From the NCBI GenBank assembly GCA_958510875.1, contig OY294067.1, positions 30,058,912 through 30,122,911 of the forward strand: 64,000 bases of DNA, given 5' to 3'. The number at the start of each line of letters is the position of its first letter. The first letter of the stretch is position 1. The notes beneath the pieces are model-generated. The model was not told the origin of the DNA. It did no database searches and saw nothing but the letters and a program-made list of their open reading frames with translations. This document shows positions 46,341 to 57,920 of this stretch, piece after piece. The translations under genes were made by a program, and so were the position numbers. The stretch is from Endomychus coccineus. Lineage: Eukaryota; Arthropoda; Insecta; Coleoptera; Endomychidae.

Positions 46341-49300
46341 CTCGCGTACAGAAGGGTGATTGGCCTAAGCAGCATATACTACATGCTAATTATCTGACAA
46401 AATTACTCAGTTTACGTAGACCTTAAAAACACCCGGGACTGAATTTACCTCCATAAAAAATCAATTGTTGATGCAGGACACAATTTACATCAATCCCTAT
46501 TTCAAATGACATATTACCTAAATAAATAAATATTCTTTGTAATATACTCTGGCTTATTGAAACGTAGATTTTATCAGTTATCTCCGAAATGATCCACTTC
46601 AAAAAACATATTTGTTGAGCAGTTAGTGTTAATTTTTTTATATTGTCATCAATAAAATTCTTTACATCATTGCATAGGCTAATATGATAAAAATTGTTTT
46701 ATTTTCTTCCCAGCCTTCGGATGCGTAGTACCTACCGTATTTTAATTTTCTACGCAAAAACTAAAAGAGATACTAACATTTTTGAAGAGAGAAAATAGTT
46801 TTCTAAGCAATATTTTCGTATCTGAAAATTTTGAAATAGAAAAAGATGGCTCCTAAAATTGAATAGGGGTTGTTTATTTCACCATGTAAGCAATAGCTGC
46901 TCGCCAAATTTGTTATTTTTATGTTGGTTATTTCAGAGATAACCAATAAATCCTTCATTTCAGCTGCCACCTTTAAAAGGCCATAGCATTTTAATGAGAG
47001 GCTCATCAAATCGAAAAATTTTATATGAAACACACCCCTTCAAATCTTAATGGATGTCACCGTGGCTAGGTAGTTCCTGAACATTCTGTATATATAGTTG
47101 TATTTATTTTCGGAAGTAGCATATATTTATCCCTGCTAATATACAGATATTGTTAAAGCGGTTGCTTAATTCTTTGGAATGAGTGAATCAATATACATTC
47201 CATCTTATTTATTATTTAAAATACTGATGGATCATAAACGTATTTGAATTAAACTGTTGAATGTTATTATTTTCTTCACCGAATGGAATAAATACGTTAT
47301 TTCCATTTGCGGCGAGTATGAGGCTCGAGTTGTAATATTCATAAATATCTACTCGAAATAAAATAAAACTTGAGTTTAATAAAGTTTAACATACTTGAAT
47401 AATTTCATTTTAATTCAACAGATGTTGTGTTTTCGATCGAATTTTCCAACAATTGTTTGAAGAAAATGTAATACACTTAAAAATGAACGTTCATAGTTCA
47501 AGGTCTGTCATAAATACTGCTTTTACAAAATACGGTAATTTTAACATAAAATAGATAATTGAGTAGGTATAGAACGTTGACACATTAAGTAACTCGTTAA
47601 GGATAAATACCGTAACCATCGTGAGTAATAACAGAGGGAAGTCGACTAAACAGTTACACGCAGATATTGAATCCATTTCTTGTCACATAAATGACGGTTT
47701 GGCGAATGTGGGTGCAATCATAACTGCAAAAGATCATGACCTTCTGTGAAGGAAATGAAACATCTATATGGAACAATACCATCATTTTCAGATTATGGCA
47801 AAGTTGCACACTTTGATGTTTAACAAAATGCCGTATTGGAATATGAAGAATGTCAGATACTTTCGGAGATATTCGGAGAAATTTCATAAAATCATTATTA
47901 TTTTCTGGAGTTATTGGAAAAGATATTTTAAAACAAATGACAGTTTGTCCTTCCTTTTTATGGTCAAGATAGCCCTATCAAATTGTGACTGCAACGTTTC
48001 GTCTTTAAGAAACCTCAACTGATTTTTTATTAAACATGTACCTGTATTTATTCTTTAATTTTTGGGCTTTGATGTTTGAAATGACATTTTTCTGAGAAAT
48101 AAATCTCTAAATGATTCTGATGAAATTTTATATATAAAGTTAGGATATTAAAAAATAGTATTACACTATTTTATTTTAAGTATTGTTGTTCGCAGTTTAT
48201 ATTAAGATTATTTTAGTAATATTAACAGAAAATGAAAAAGGCGGTTTTGATTTTAAAAAACAAAACATCACACTCGCTCGTCAAAATATGGTTGTTATTG
48301 TAGATCTACATAATGTCACTGAACTACCCTTTAATATTTATGTTCAGGCACAGTTATTGGTTATGTCTTTCACGTTCCCATGTCCAAACCTGAAACCATC
48401 ACGGACTAAACTAGATTAAAATAGACAAAACTAATTTGTGAACTTTTACACTAAAACCACTCAACACTGCTCCAAATTAATTGTAAAATCAAGATTGAAT
48501 GGCTACGCCCTTGTCTCAGACGTTGTTTACCGATTTCTGCCGTCAAAAATCTCTTGACCAGTTAGAGATTATGTTCACTCACCCTGTTTAGTTTGGAGGA
48601 TTTTTACATATAGTTATATACAGAGTATTACATTAAAGCAATACATTCGAATTAACTAATGTTTTACATTTCATCTCAACATCTCATCCATCATACACCG
48701 ATCACTACAGGAACTGGTCGGGGTTGATGGACTTAGACTTTATTGCATCTTATCTTGTCAAAAAAAAACCTCAAATAGTAATAATATGTAAGTGTGAAGA
48801 ACAAGTTTTGTTTGCCAATTGAAATTGATGTTGAATTTTGTTTTCCAAAAGATAAAAACAATAGAACTTGAAACATAAGGTATTGGTTATACGGAATCAG
48901 AAAAAAAATTGTAATAGAAATACGTATTTTGGTTTTAGCAATTTTAAACTTTTTTGCGAGCAATTTCCACACATCAGGTAATACCATTAACCAGGTTAAT
49001 CATATGTCAGGGATGAAACAGTCCAGATTCTACATTTATAGCCATGAGTGTAATATGTTGCAGATAATATTAATCTATTTTTGTTTGGGTGGCATAGGCA
49101 ACTAGTCATACGTGCTCTGTGTATTACGGTTTGCATAGTGCGTAGGATCGGTTCGTTGAAATGCGCTAAGTATGATTTCTTCAAATGTTATTTATGAAAA
49201 ACTATTGTAATGGATAAATACTTTATTGTTGAGTTGCTGTTCAATTTTTCAAGTACAATATGTGTAATAAATCTTATGTTATGATTATCTGGTATTTTAC

Positions 49301-49956
49301 AGAAATTTTTTCCTTGATCACTAAGCCGAACCTAATATTATTATTTGAAACGAAAGTGAAATTTTGAAACAAGTTATTATTGAGTGATATCTTACACAGA
49401 GCTAAACTATGATTCACAGATTGATGTTGGAGCAGATGTTTCATAACCAAATGATTTTATTTCAAATAAGACTTTTTTTTATCCATTGGTCAATATTTTC
49501 GAGAATTTAAAGTTATTTTTAGCTTAGATGTTTATAGGCACTAGGTTATAGATATAGATTGGGCCAAAATAAGAAATGTACCGTTGTGGTGCTGAAGTAT
49601 TGTTTGAGGTAGAAATAAATGATTACTTTCTTGTGCTCTATTTTGAAGATTAAGAGGGGGAGGCATTTTATATGCAGTCTTTTGTGCATATATTTTGAAG
49701 ATTTGAAGTTTCTCATGAATTTGTCTTACTGTAAATATAATCAGGTTATTAAATAATCGATTTATTTTGAAATATATGTTTTTACGATTTGAAGTGTATT
49801 AAAGTGACAACTTTCTCAAAATGCAATTTCATAGTCTCTATTAATGATGTGTAAACCATTTTCATTGGTAGTAGATGGAATTTATATTGAGCTAAGCTTC
49901 GCCTCTCTGTTTTTTACATTGTATTTTCTTTTTACTTTGTACAAAATAAGGGCAAT
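46341..49956. other. no gene seen
   Basis: About 3.6 kb of AT-rich sequence with only short frames. No domain or repeat recognised. Confidence 0.4.
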
Positions 49957-49990
49957 TTATTATTATTATTATTATTATTACTATTATTAT
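49957..49990. repeat. (TTA)n microsatellite
   Basis: A run of about eleven TTA/ATT trinucleotides with one interruption (ACT). Confidence 0.9.
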
Positions 49991-51050
49991 ATTGAGAAAA
50001 TGAAAGTATATGAGGGGATTATATTGTTTTGCTGACGTTTGTGGAAATTCCAGTGATAGTTGAAGACGGGATATGATAATTATCTTCAGAAATAAATGGT
50101 GGTGTGACATTCCATATTCGAAAATTCGAAAATATCAAATCTACTAAGCGCTAAGATGTGTTCACTATAGAATTGTACTATTTTAGTTCATAAAAGCTCA
50201 TTCATTAGGTTTATATTGTTGACATGTACTCCATCAGTTCCATTTACGAAAATTGGTTGATTGAAGTCACCGATAGTATCAAATACATTACTTCCATGAA
50301 GGCAATCAAGTGTCTCTAGTCTTTCCAATAGGTTTTGTAAGAAGAAAGTAGTTATAAAATAAATTTAATTCCACCATATCTGCATCTCTCATCTCATTGT
50401 ATATCTCAACTTTATTAACAGAGAAGAGTCATATTTTGATCTTGAGTAACGTTTGCATGGTCATCATTTGTTTAGTGATCAACACCTTCTTTATCAAATA
50501 CTCCCACCAGATATCCTTGATAGATGGCATTCACCTAAGCCAATATTAATTCATCAAAGTCGAATTAAAAAAACTATTAGGGACGTATTTTCAAGAATAT
50601 ATATTGTCCACGTACTCGATAAGAATTCCTTGCAGAGTATTAGCCCCCGCATTTCTGGAATTCTCTCTTTTACGCTATAGTACTTCACGTTAAACAAGAA
50701 AAGTACAAATAAACTCGTGTAACTCACAGTAACTTGTAAGCGTTCCACGCGTTCCAAAAATCTAATTTATAAAGATCAACCATACACAAATCTAAAGTGG
50801 CAAATATGCTATTTCTGCACATCGTTGAACAGCCGGAACATGAATTTCAAATGCCTACAATACCTTTGAAGAACTAAGCAGGATCGTAACTATCAAAATG
50901 CTGGGGACTCGATTCCAATTGTATAAAGCTTCACACCATCAAAATTAATGCCTTATATTGACTCCAGATTACTTGTAAATTCATATTTAATACTAAAATT
51001 AAAACACTATAACAATAACTGATAACAATATATTTAGAATTGTGGCATCA
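49991..51050. other. no gene seen
   Basis: AT-rich, no feature recognised. Confidence 0.4.
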
Positions 51051-51051
51051 T

Positions 51052-51100
51052 CAGAATGAGTTATTAACTAACATTGACTTTGTTCAATAACTCATTCTGA
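51052..51100. repeat. short hairpin
   Basis: CAGAATGAGTTATTA (51052-51066) and AATAACTCATTCTG (51087-51100) are reverse complements around a 20-nt loop. The preceding GTGGCATCATCAG resembles the terminal block of Penelope-like elements at 7128 and 27355. Confidence 0.6.
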
Positions 51101-51132
51101 AACAAGTTTTAATATATTTTTATTTCATTATA

Positions 51133-51498
51133 CAGGTTGTATCATGAGGAACGTCCGCGATCAATTTCTCATAGAAAACTGTTTTGGTTATTTATTAAAA
51201 TTGATGAGTACTCTACAGTTAAAATATTTTCAAGAATATGGCACATCCGGTTATACAGGAAATGAATATCAATTTGATTATTTCAAATAGTATATTATTA
51301 TATTTTCGAATTATGCGAAAACTTCTAGATAAATTTGGTGTCAGGTCTTTTTAACCTAACTCAAACCATTTTCGAGATATTACCATATTTATGTTAAAAA
51401 TGACTCATTAACTTTAATTATTAACCACATTTCCAAAAATTTTTCAAATCATTTTTCTATGAGATATCGGTCGCGGGCCATCGTCGTGAGACACCCTG
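51133..51498. mobile_element. MITE with imperfect terminal inverted repeats
   Basis: The left end, CAGGTTGTATCATGAGGAAC, then GCGATCAATTTCTCATAGAAAA, is matched in reverse complement by the right end (CAGGGTGTCTCACGACGATG, then GCGACCGATATCTCATAGAAAA). About 366 bp with no coding capacity. Confidence 0.7.
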
Positions 51499-51622
51499 AA
51501 CATTTATGGAGAATGTCTATTGTTTAAAATAAAAGGTTTTTAAATTTGTATACAAGCGAATTATTTGTGACCATTAGTGTGGAGGTTCAGCGAGTAATTC
51601 TCATAATTATGTCACTGTACAC

Positions 51623-52691
51623 TGTACAGTTGATCTTTGTCTAAAACTTGTTGCAAAATGTTTTTGATTTGATAAGAATCATTGGTCACCCAGTCTCACC
51701 ATGGGAAATTGGCACAACAATTGTTTTATTAACAAATTGACCGTTTATAAACAATTTAAGTTAACAAATTTTCCAGATCCCAAAAAAATTGTTACTTTGA
51801 GACAGAAATACCCACTCGGGGATTTTGGGGTCTCTAATTCGATTCCAAAGTCAAAAATAACAGAATTATCCATCATCACCTGGAAATTGGCCAAATGGCA
51901 CCGGAAGTTGATGATACTTAACCTAATTTAAACCTTTTTCTTGCAAAAAATGGACTCAGTTGTTTGTTTTGAGCTAGCAATCACTATACCGAATCCAAAG
52001 ATAACAAGGTCATTCATAAGCGCCCGGGAGTTGGCCAACTGGAACCGGAAGTTGATGGAATTCACCACAATTTATACCATTTTCTTGCAAAAATAAACTC
52101 AATTGTTTTTTTTTGAGCTATCAATCTCGATACCAAATTCAAAGATAACGAGATCATTCATAATAGCCCGGAAATTGGCCAATTAGATCCAGAAATTGAG
52201 GGAATTTACCAAAATTTAGACCTTTTACTTGCAAAAAATGAATTCAATTGGTTTTTTTTGAGCTAACAATCAGTATACCAAATTCAAAGATAAAATATCA
52301 ATCTATAACAATCCGAAAATTGACTAATTGGAACCGGAAGTTGATGAAGTGCATAAGATTTGATACTGTTTCATATTGCTATGACATATTAAAAAAATCA
52401 GTAATCATATGTTAATGATAACATACACCATTTGAGGGTTTCAGTTACTTATCATTATTATTTTTTTATTTTTAATTAGAGACCTCAAAAACCACCGAGT
52501 GGGTATTTCTGTCTCAAAATAACAATTTTTCTGGGATCTGGAAAATCTGTTAATTTAAAATGTTCATAAACGGTCAATTTGTTAATAAAACAATTGTTGT
52601 GCCAATTTCTCATGGTGAGACTGGGTGACCAGTGATTCTTAGGACATCAAAAACATTTTGCAACAAGTCTCAGACAAAGATTAACTGTACA
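51623..52691. mobile_element. foldback element with internal tandem repeats
   Basis: The left arm, about 51623-51842 (TGTACAGTTGATCTTTGTCT...), is the reverse complement of 52474-52691. The arms, about 218 bp, include GGTCACCCAGTCTCACCATG and TACCCACTCGG. Between them, 51843-52372 is built of about four units of about 118 bp. The small open frame in the left arm (51701-51931) is arm sequence, not a gene. Confidence 0.85.
51843..52372. repeat. tandem repeat of about 118 bp inside the foldback element
   Basis: Each unit contains GGAACCGGAAGTTGATG, TTTTCTTGCAAAAA, TTTTGAGCTA, CAATC..TATACCAAATTCAAAG and TTCATAA..GCCCG in variable form. Four diverged copies. Confidence 0.8.
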
Positions 52692-52904
52692 AAGATATTC
52701 CAATAGTTGCCATTTTCTCGTCTAATATGACTACTATAAACTAAAATCTACCATGTTTGAACTAACAATCTTCATTTTGTGTTAAAGTAGAAAAGATTGT
52801 TCTATTTTGTTACGAAGGGTTGGTTGATTTATTTGAGACTCAGAAATTGAACTGTTTACTGTTATATCCAAGTGTCCTTTCATATAATATATACATAAAT
52901 ACCT

Positions 52905-53660
52905 AGTCGGGGCTGCTGCGTGGTCCGAAGAAACGACAGCAATCGTAGTTTCAGGTTCCCAAATCTTCTGCCATAAGTAGCCTTATTCCACCAAGAACGA
53001 CGCCCTTCTGCATCCGGTCTATCAAGATCTGTACCTAGTTATTACTGGCGGGAATGATCTGACAGTTCAAACGCAGCGAAGACCGCCCAAAACACCGATA
53101 TTCAGAACCACTAATACGGCTTGGGTATAGCGTGCGAGTTTCGAACAGGAGATCTTGATATTTTGTCCATTCTTCCTCCTCTTTCAAGACTATGTCCTTC
53201 TCTACCGGAGCAGAGAATTCGATGACATACATAGTCTGGACCTGACGGTTGGAAACGGATAATCCCAGTAGATCTGGCAATTTTCAACGGACAACGGACT
53301 CATGGCATGTAAGATAGGACCGGCTCTTATCCGATACGATTGCCTTAGATGGTAATACAGCACCCGTAGAGCTGCATATGACGATGGGTGTACGCTGAGG
53401 TTGTTTATGCCGGACATGCCAACAGCAGGTGGTAAAGAGTCTCAGGGGCCTTCCGACAGGCCCTGCAACTTACATCATCAGGAACCTGCACACCCATCAC
53501 GTTGCGGCGTTAGACCAAGGTGCTGATTACGCTATCTTGGCAAGCCGCGGTAAATTCCTCGGGCGCGGATGTAGGCTGACAGGTAGCCGAAGGTTTTCTT
53601 TGTTGACAAGCCGAGCGTTTCGATGTTCGATGTTTCTCTAGAAAACACCGTGTATCGGCT
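52905..53660 (-). pseudogene. LINE C-terminal fragment with cysteine-histidine motif
   Basis: Read from 53660 downward on the minus strand: PDDVSCRACRKAPETLYHLL and LACP (a CxxC...H...C motif), then MSGINNLSVHPSSYAALRVL, a frameshift, YVIEFSAPVEKD, then KYQDLLFETRTLYPSR, and finally RMQKGVVLGGIRLL. This is the layout after the RT in one group of non-LTR elements (cysteine motif, VIE.s.P.e.n...E..KYqdL..el.rl, then QKa.lLGt.rilr). At least one frameshift; no RT remains. GC-richer than its surroundings. Confidence 0.7.
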
Positions 53661-54424
53661 TGTCATACATTTCTCGAACTAATTGACTAGTAGGACATTA
53701 AACATTGAAGGAACACGTCCCCAGTCGAAGTACATTCAAACTGCAGAGGCCCTCGGGAAGTAGACCTAAGGACTATAGTATCCTAATAACATTAATTATT
53801 ACTAATATCCTGCATATGTTTAGATATTTTCACAAGCAGAACAAGGTTCGGGGCTGGAAAGATGATAATGGCTGTGGCTGCTCCATAATATTACTACCGA
53901 AATGCGTCTTAATCCTGCATTGAACACTAATGGTAAATGTGATGCTGCGGTCCTGGAACAAACTATTACGAATAAATGTTTAGTAAATGCGGTATATCAC
54001 AGCCTACTAGTTTTAGCACTTTCTCGTCTTATACAAGTATGCAGCTAGCCTGATAGGTAAGTAATTAACAAGGAATCACAGCGACACGCACTCCTGCCGG
54101 GTCGGAATGTTATCGGGACTTGTTAAAGTTCACTCATTTCGTGTCATCGAGAATTAAAAATCATTTGAAATGCTGCAGGATTATATTGCCGGCAAGTTAA
54201 CACACCGATTTGCATCTGCCCAGATCAATGTTTACTAGCTTTTATTAATGGCAGGAGCGAAATTAATAGTATCTCATTTATATTAATAATTTACTGGTGT
54301 TATCGGTCATTTCGGAATTTCTTACAAAAGCATATACTCCTTGCAAGACTAGAGATCATGCCAATTCTGTATCACGAAACTAACCTTGTGGTTTTTACAA
54401 AAATTCGAAAAAAAAAATATACCC

Positions 54425-55090
54425 ATCAAACCTCCAAAATGTGTTCTAGGAGGTTTTTTGGGTCGCTGAACACGAATTCGAAGATATTTTCCAGGAAAAT
54501 TCATTTAATGGACGGAAAATCTGTGAAATTCGGTCATTTTCACGTGATTAGCGTTTTCTACGTAATAGGTTGACAGTCGCGTGTTTCGATCCAAAATAGC
54601 AAATAATAATAATAATTTTCTACGATTTTTCCGTAATTTTAAAATAATTATTTTTTTGACATTGCTTCTAATTTTTGTATAATTCAACATACAACATCGA
54701 AAACGTAAACATAGCTCAACAAGGCACTCAAAAAATTTCATTAAAAAAAGGACAATTTATTGAAAAAATTTTCCGCGTTTTTCCATAAAATGATATTTTT
54801 CAACTTTTTAATCAGCAAATTCGTAACCGGCGTCCATAAAAACTCCAATAGTGACCTATCACACGATAATTTCGATGACATGGAAAGATTTTCTTTTCCG
54901 GTTTTCCATGGTTTTCCGCAAATTTTCACGGTTTTTTGCTATTGAGGATCGAAATATGCGACTGTCAAGCTATTACGTAGAAATTTCTAATCAACTGAAA
55001 ATGACTAAATTCATTTTCCGTGCATTGAATGAATTTTCCGGGAAAATGTGTTCAGCGACCGAAAAAGCCTCCTAGAACTCGTTTTGGGGG
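54425..55090. mobile_element. foldback/MITE element with long arms
   Basis: The left arm (54425-54620), with GTTCTAGGAGG, GGTCGCTGAACAC, TTTTCC.GGAAAATTCAT and GACAGTCGCGTGTTTCGATCC, is mirrored in 54930-55085. The frames on both strands here are shadows of the mirrored arms. No transposase. Confidence 0.8.
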
Positions 55091-55199
55091 CTTCATTTCA
55101 ATTTTTTGATGAATTAAAAATTATCTTAAAAATGGAGTTGAAAATAGGGTTAATTTAGCATGTAGGGGTGAATTGGGGGAGTTCAGTAGCCACATCATG

Positions 55200-55537
55200 C
55201 AAAAAGAATTTTTCAGATTCGACGTCCTGTTACGAAGTTAGCAAGTTCCCCACTTTACAGACTGGACTAACTATGAATGTTTCCTATTTCGACAAATTCG
55301 GGATTGTCGAAATCTATTGTGAGTCATGTTTAAAATGCTATCAAGGTCAAACAAAACGGAATATTCTAACTAAACATAAAGAACATTTTGCTGATATAAA
55401 GACAAATAATGGTATAAAATCACCATCAGCAGAACATATTTCAAATACAGGTCACTCAATTTCTCAAGAAAGCTTATCACTTTTAAAACATAGGACAGAT
55501 AAATATCTAGGTAATTTAGTAGGGATGGAAATGTATA
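55200..55537 (+). pseudogene. Penelope-like element GIY-YIG region, left part of a split copy
   Basis: The translation FDKFGIVEIYCESCLKCYQG, then QTKRNILTKHKEHFADIKTN and DKYLGNLVGMEMY, is the PLE linker and nuclease (FGI for GIY, YQG for YIG). The frame is open from 55168 to the insertion point at 55537, then resumes at 57598 beyond the 2.06-kb transposon. Confidence 0.85.
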
Positions 55538-56077
55538 TAGTCCAGTAGCACTATCACCAAAATCAACGATTTTGGAAATTCCATATATATTTTTTCTAAG
55601 GTGGCTATTGTTACGCAAATCTACTGTCTAAGAACGATGTTGACATTATTTTTGGGCCATAACCTCGCTTTTCTTGTAAAAAAATAAGGGGTCCAAAATC
55701 ATCATTTTTGAAGATATCAACTTCAAATTTTCGGTAGTCATAGACAACATCAGAGTACGGAATCGCTTGCAAACAAAAATCCCTATCCCTCTTCAGTCAC
55801 ATGATATAAGCAAAAGACAATTTTGTTTTCAGATTTTTTTGAGAAAAATTGAAGACCGAAATTACATCTACAGCACGTCAAGAACTACATTTTGATTCTA
55901 AACTATACCCTAATTTTTTCAATTTGATATCTTCAATAGGTTTGCAAATCGCACATTTTTTGACTCAAGAACCTTCTACAGTCTTTCAGTTTGTCTGCAC
56001 AACTTCTGATTGGGCTCATTCACATTGGGGGACTGTATTCTATATTACCTATATTCGCTCTAAGCGGCCATTATAGG

Positions 56078-56160
56078 TTAGGGTCGAAATTTGAACTCGG
56101 ATATCTCGATTCTCTAAAATCGAATTGAGTCGTGGCTTAGACCACTCGAATACATTCATT
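56078..56160 (-). other. tRNA-like sequence inside the transposon
   Basis: The minus strand holds GAGTGGTCTAAGCCACGACTC (box A-like and part of the anticodon arm) and CGAGTTCAAATTTCG (box B-like) with a long variable region, resembling a leucine/serine-type tRNA. Base-pairing is incomplete, so it is a pseudogene or SINE head. Confidence 0.4.
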
Positions 56161-56451
56161 TTTCCCTTTAATTTAAGTCTAAACAGACCTTGGGATGATA
56201 AGTAGACTCGGAGGGGCAGACTTTTTGCTTTGGGCCCTACATTGGGCCCCTTTTATTTTTTGGACCCAAAACTTGATTCACTTTAGAGGAAAGACTCACA
56301 GGACCTCAAGTTCCAACGTCAGTATCACTCCTCTCCTAAGAAGTGGGTGTTTTTCCAATTTGGCATGAATATCCACCACAATTTGAAATAAATATTAAAA
56401 AAGAGAGTGGGTAAGTTGATTGCTAAAATTGAATTTCAATTAAACAAAGTT

Positions 56452-56790
56452 CAATAACTCTGTTGTTTTTGATTTTATCGCAAAGCTTGTGGGAACAAAA
56501 AGTATTTAAAATATGCTTCTGAGTACGAATTCATAATTCATTTTTCCATTTTTCATTATTTTACTTGGGATATTCGGAAAACTCGATGCATCGCATATAT
56601 AAACGACTTTTGGCAAGAAATTGTGTTATAACTCCGTTGTTTTTGCTTTTATCGCAAAACTTGTAATCACAAAATTATTAATATTAAATATTAAAAATAT
56701 GTTTCTGGATACGAATTATTATTTCAGTTTTCCATTTTTTTTTTACCTTGGAATTTCGGAAAGCTCGATGCATCGGATATACAAAACAGC
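56452..56790 (+). repeat. direct repeat, two copies of about 160 bp
   Basis: About 56452-56608 and 56628-56790 share AACTC.GTTGTTTTTG, TTTTATCGCAAA.CTTGT, ATACGAATT and CTCGATGCATCG.ATAT. They lie in the interior of the 55538-57597 transposon. Confidence 0.8.
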
Positions 56791-56988
56791 AAAAGGTAAA
56801 TAAAACAACAAAATTAAATAAAATAAAAGGTAATTCAAATTGAATTGAGTAAAATGAAAATAATATATAAGAAACAAAATAGATAATATTTTTCAAATTA
56901 AAAATGATGGATAAATGGGATGGGGTAGGCTAAATTGTACTGGGTACTGTGTTAAATTGTTTGAAAGTTCGTGCTAAAAATGTGACAA

Positions 56989-57195
56989 TTGCCTATCCAA
57001 AATATAAAAGAACCGGCGCCCCAAAAGCTTATGAAACTTATTTCATGTTCATGTAAAATTAAGTGTACTGGTCAGTGTTCATGTAGAAAATTAGGAATAA
57101 AATGTTCCTTTTTATGTGAATATTGCGACGAGAAACATTCTAATAATTGCGATGAACCTTATGTCAGTATTATTGTTGAGGATGATGATGATTAA
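56989..57195 (+). CDS. cysteine-rich CXC/TSO1-like C-terminal peptide of a transposon
   Basis: A small open frame (codons 56989-57195) includes LMKLISCSCKIKCTGQCSC, then RKLGIKCSFLCEYCDEKH, SNNCDE and an acidic tail ending EDDDD. Cysteine spacing CxCxxxCxxxCxCxxxxxxxCxxxCxxC resembles the tesmin/TSO1 CXC zinc-binding repeat, which binds DNA in known proteins. Similar Cys-rich tails occur in hypothetical insect proteins as I recall. The apparent start is not an ATG (TTG), so the real ORF probably began further upstream and is now broken. It is probably the C-terminus of the element's own protein. Confidence 0.5.
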   Translation: MPIQNIKEPAPQKLMKLISCSCKIKCTGQCSCRKLGIKCSFLCEYCDEKHSNNCDEPYVSIIVEDDDD

Positions 57196-57597
57196 AATGA
57201 AAAAATTAGGGTATACTCTAGAATTAAAATGTAGTTCATGACGTGCTGTAGATGTAATTTCGGTGTACTGTTACCCCCCAAAGAAAATCATGAAAAAAAA
57301 AAATGTCTTCCTTATACCATGTGACTGAAGGGGATTGGGTTTTTTCTGTTACCATACGATTTCGTGCTTTAGTGTTGTCTAACACCACCAAAAGTTTGAA
57401 GTCGATATCAATGGTGTCGGTTTGGGACCCCATAATGCGTTTTTTTAACACAAAAAGTGAGGTTATGGCATGGAACACAGGGTTTGGCTCAAAAATAATA
57501 TCACCATCGTTCTTAGACGGCCGATTTGCATAATAATAGCCACCTTAGAAAAATCATATATGAAATTTCCTGACCGAAAGTTAGTGCTACAGGACTA

Positions 57598-57920
57598 ATA
57601 AGCGAAAAAGCAATTTAATGAATTCAGATTTAACTCCAACATAGGGAAATCCCTTATATACCTTATTGATTCCAAGTAGTATTTAAACAGGCACATTTTG
57701 ATTTCAAATCAATATTCATACTCGTTATTACCACCAACAGCACCCCCTCATGTGCCAATCATGTGAGGTCCATTGCGAAAACTGCTTCACAAAAACTTGA
57801 TTTTCTATTCCGTGCGAAGAGCTAATTTAGACTCCAGCACCGCCTCATCATTTACAAAGCATAGATTGTTATTTCGAATCATATTCCAGCAATATTTTAT
57901 ACCTCGACTAGGTAAATATT
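57598..57920 (+). pseudogene. Penelope-like element, right part of the split copy
   Basis: The ORF resumes at the insertion point (AAGCGAAAAAGCAATTTAATG) and is followed by a 3' region (ACCACCAACAGCACCCCC, GCTTCACAAAAACTTGATTT, CACCGCCTCATCATTTACAA). The same 3' region occurs inverted at 62250-62470 behind the minus-strand PLE there, so both belong to one family. Confidence 0.75.

Larger units (their letters stand above)
55538..57597 (+). mobile_element. 2.06-kb inverted-repeat DNA transposon carrying a CXC-type peptide
   Basis: Starts TAGTCCAGTAGCAC and ends GTGCTACAGGACTA. Long terminal/subterminal inverted repeats reach about 370 bp (55538-55912 against 57211-57597, sharing TTTCTAAGGTGGCTATT, GTCTAAGAACGATG and CTACAGCACGTCA). 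ATA is duplicated at the borders (55535-55537 and 57598-57600). The interrupted PLE continues on both sides, and paralogous PLE copies at 35669-35677 and 62541-62550 show the empty site. Inside are a short frame (55849-56076), a tRNA-like stretch, a direct repeat of about 170 bp and the cysteine-rich ORF. The 3-bp duplication would suit a PIF/Harbinger-like element, but I recognise no transposase. Confidence 0.85.

Noticed and set aside
51701..51931. 76-codon frame MGNWHNNCFINKL
   Set aside because: Lies in the mirrored arm of a foldback element, with no domain.
53429..53641. 70-codon plus-strand frame
   Set aside because: Antisense shadow of the LINE cysteine-histidine region.
56078..56160. 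Functional leucine or serine tRNA gene
   Set aside because: Arms do not pair well enough and it lies inside a transposon; kept only as tRNA-like.
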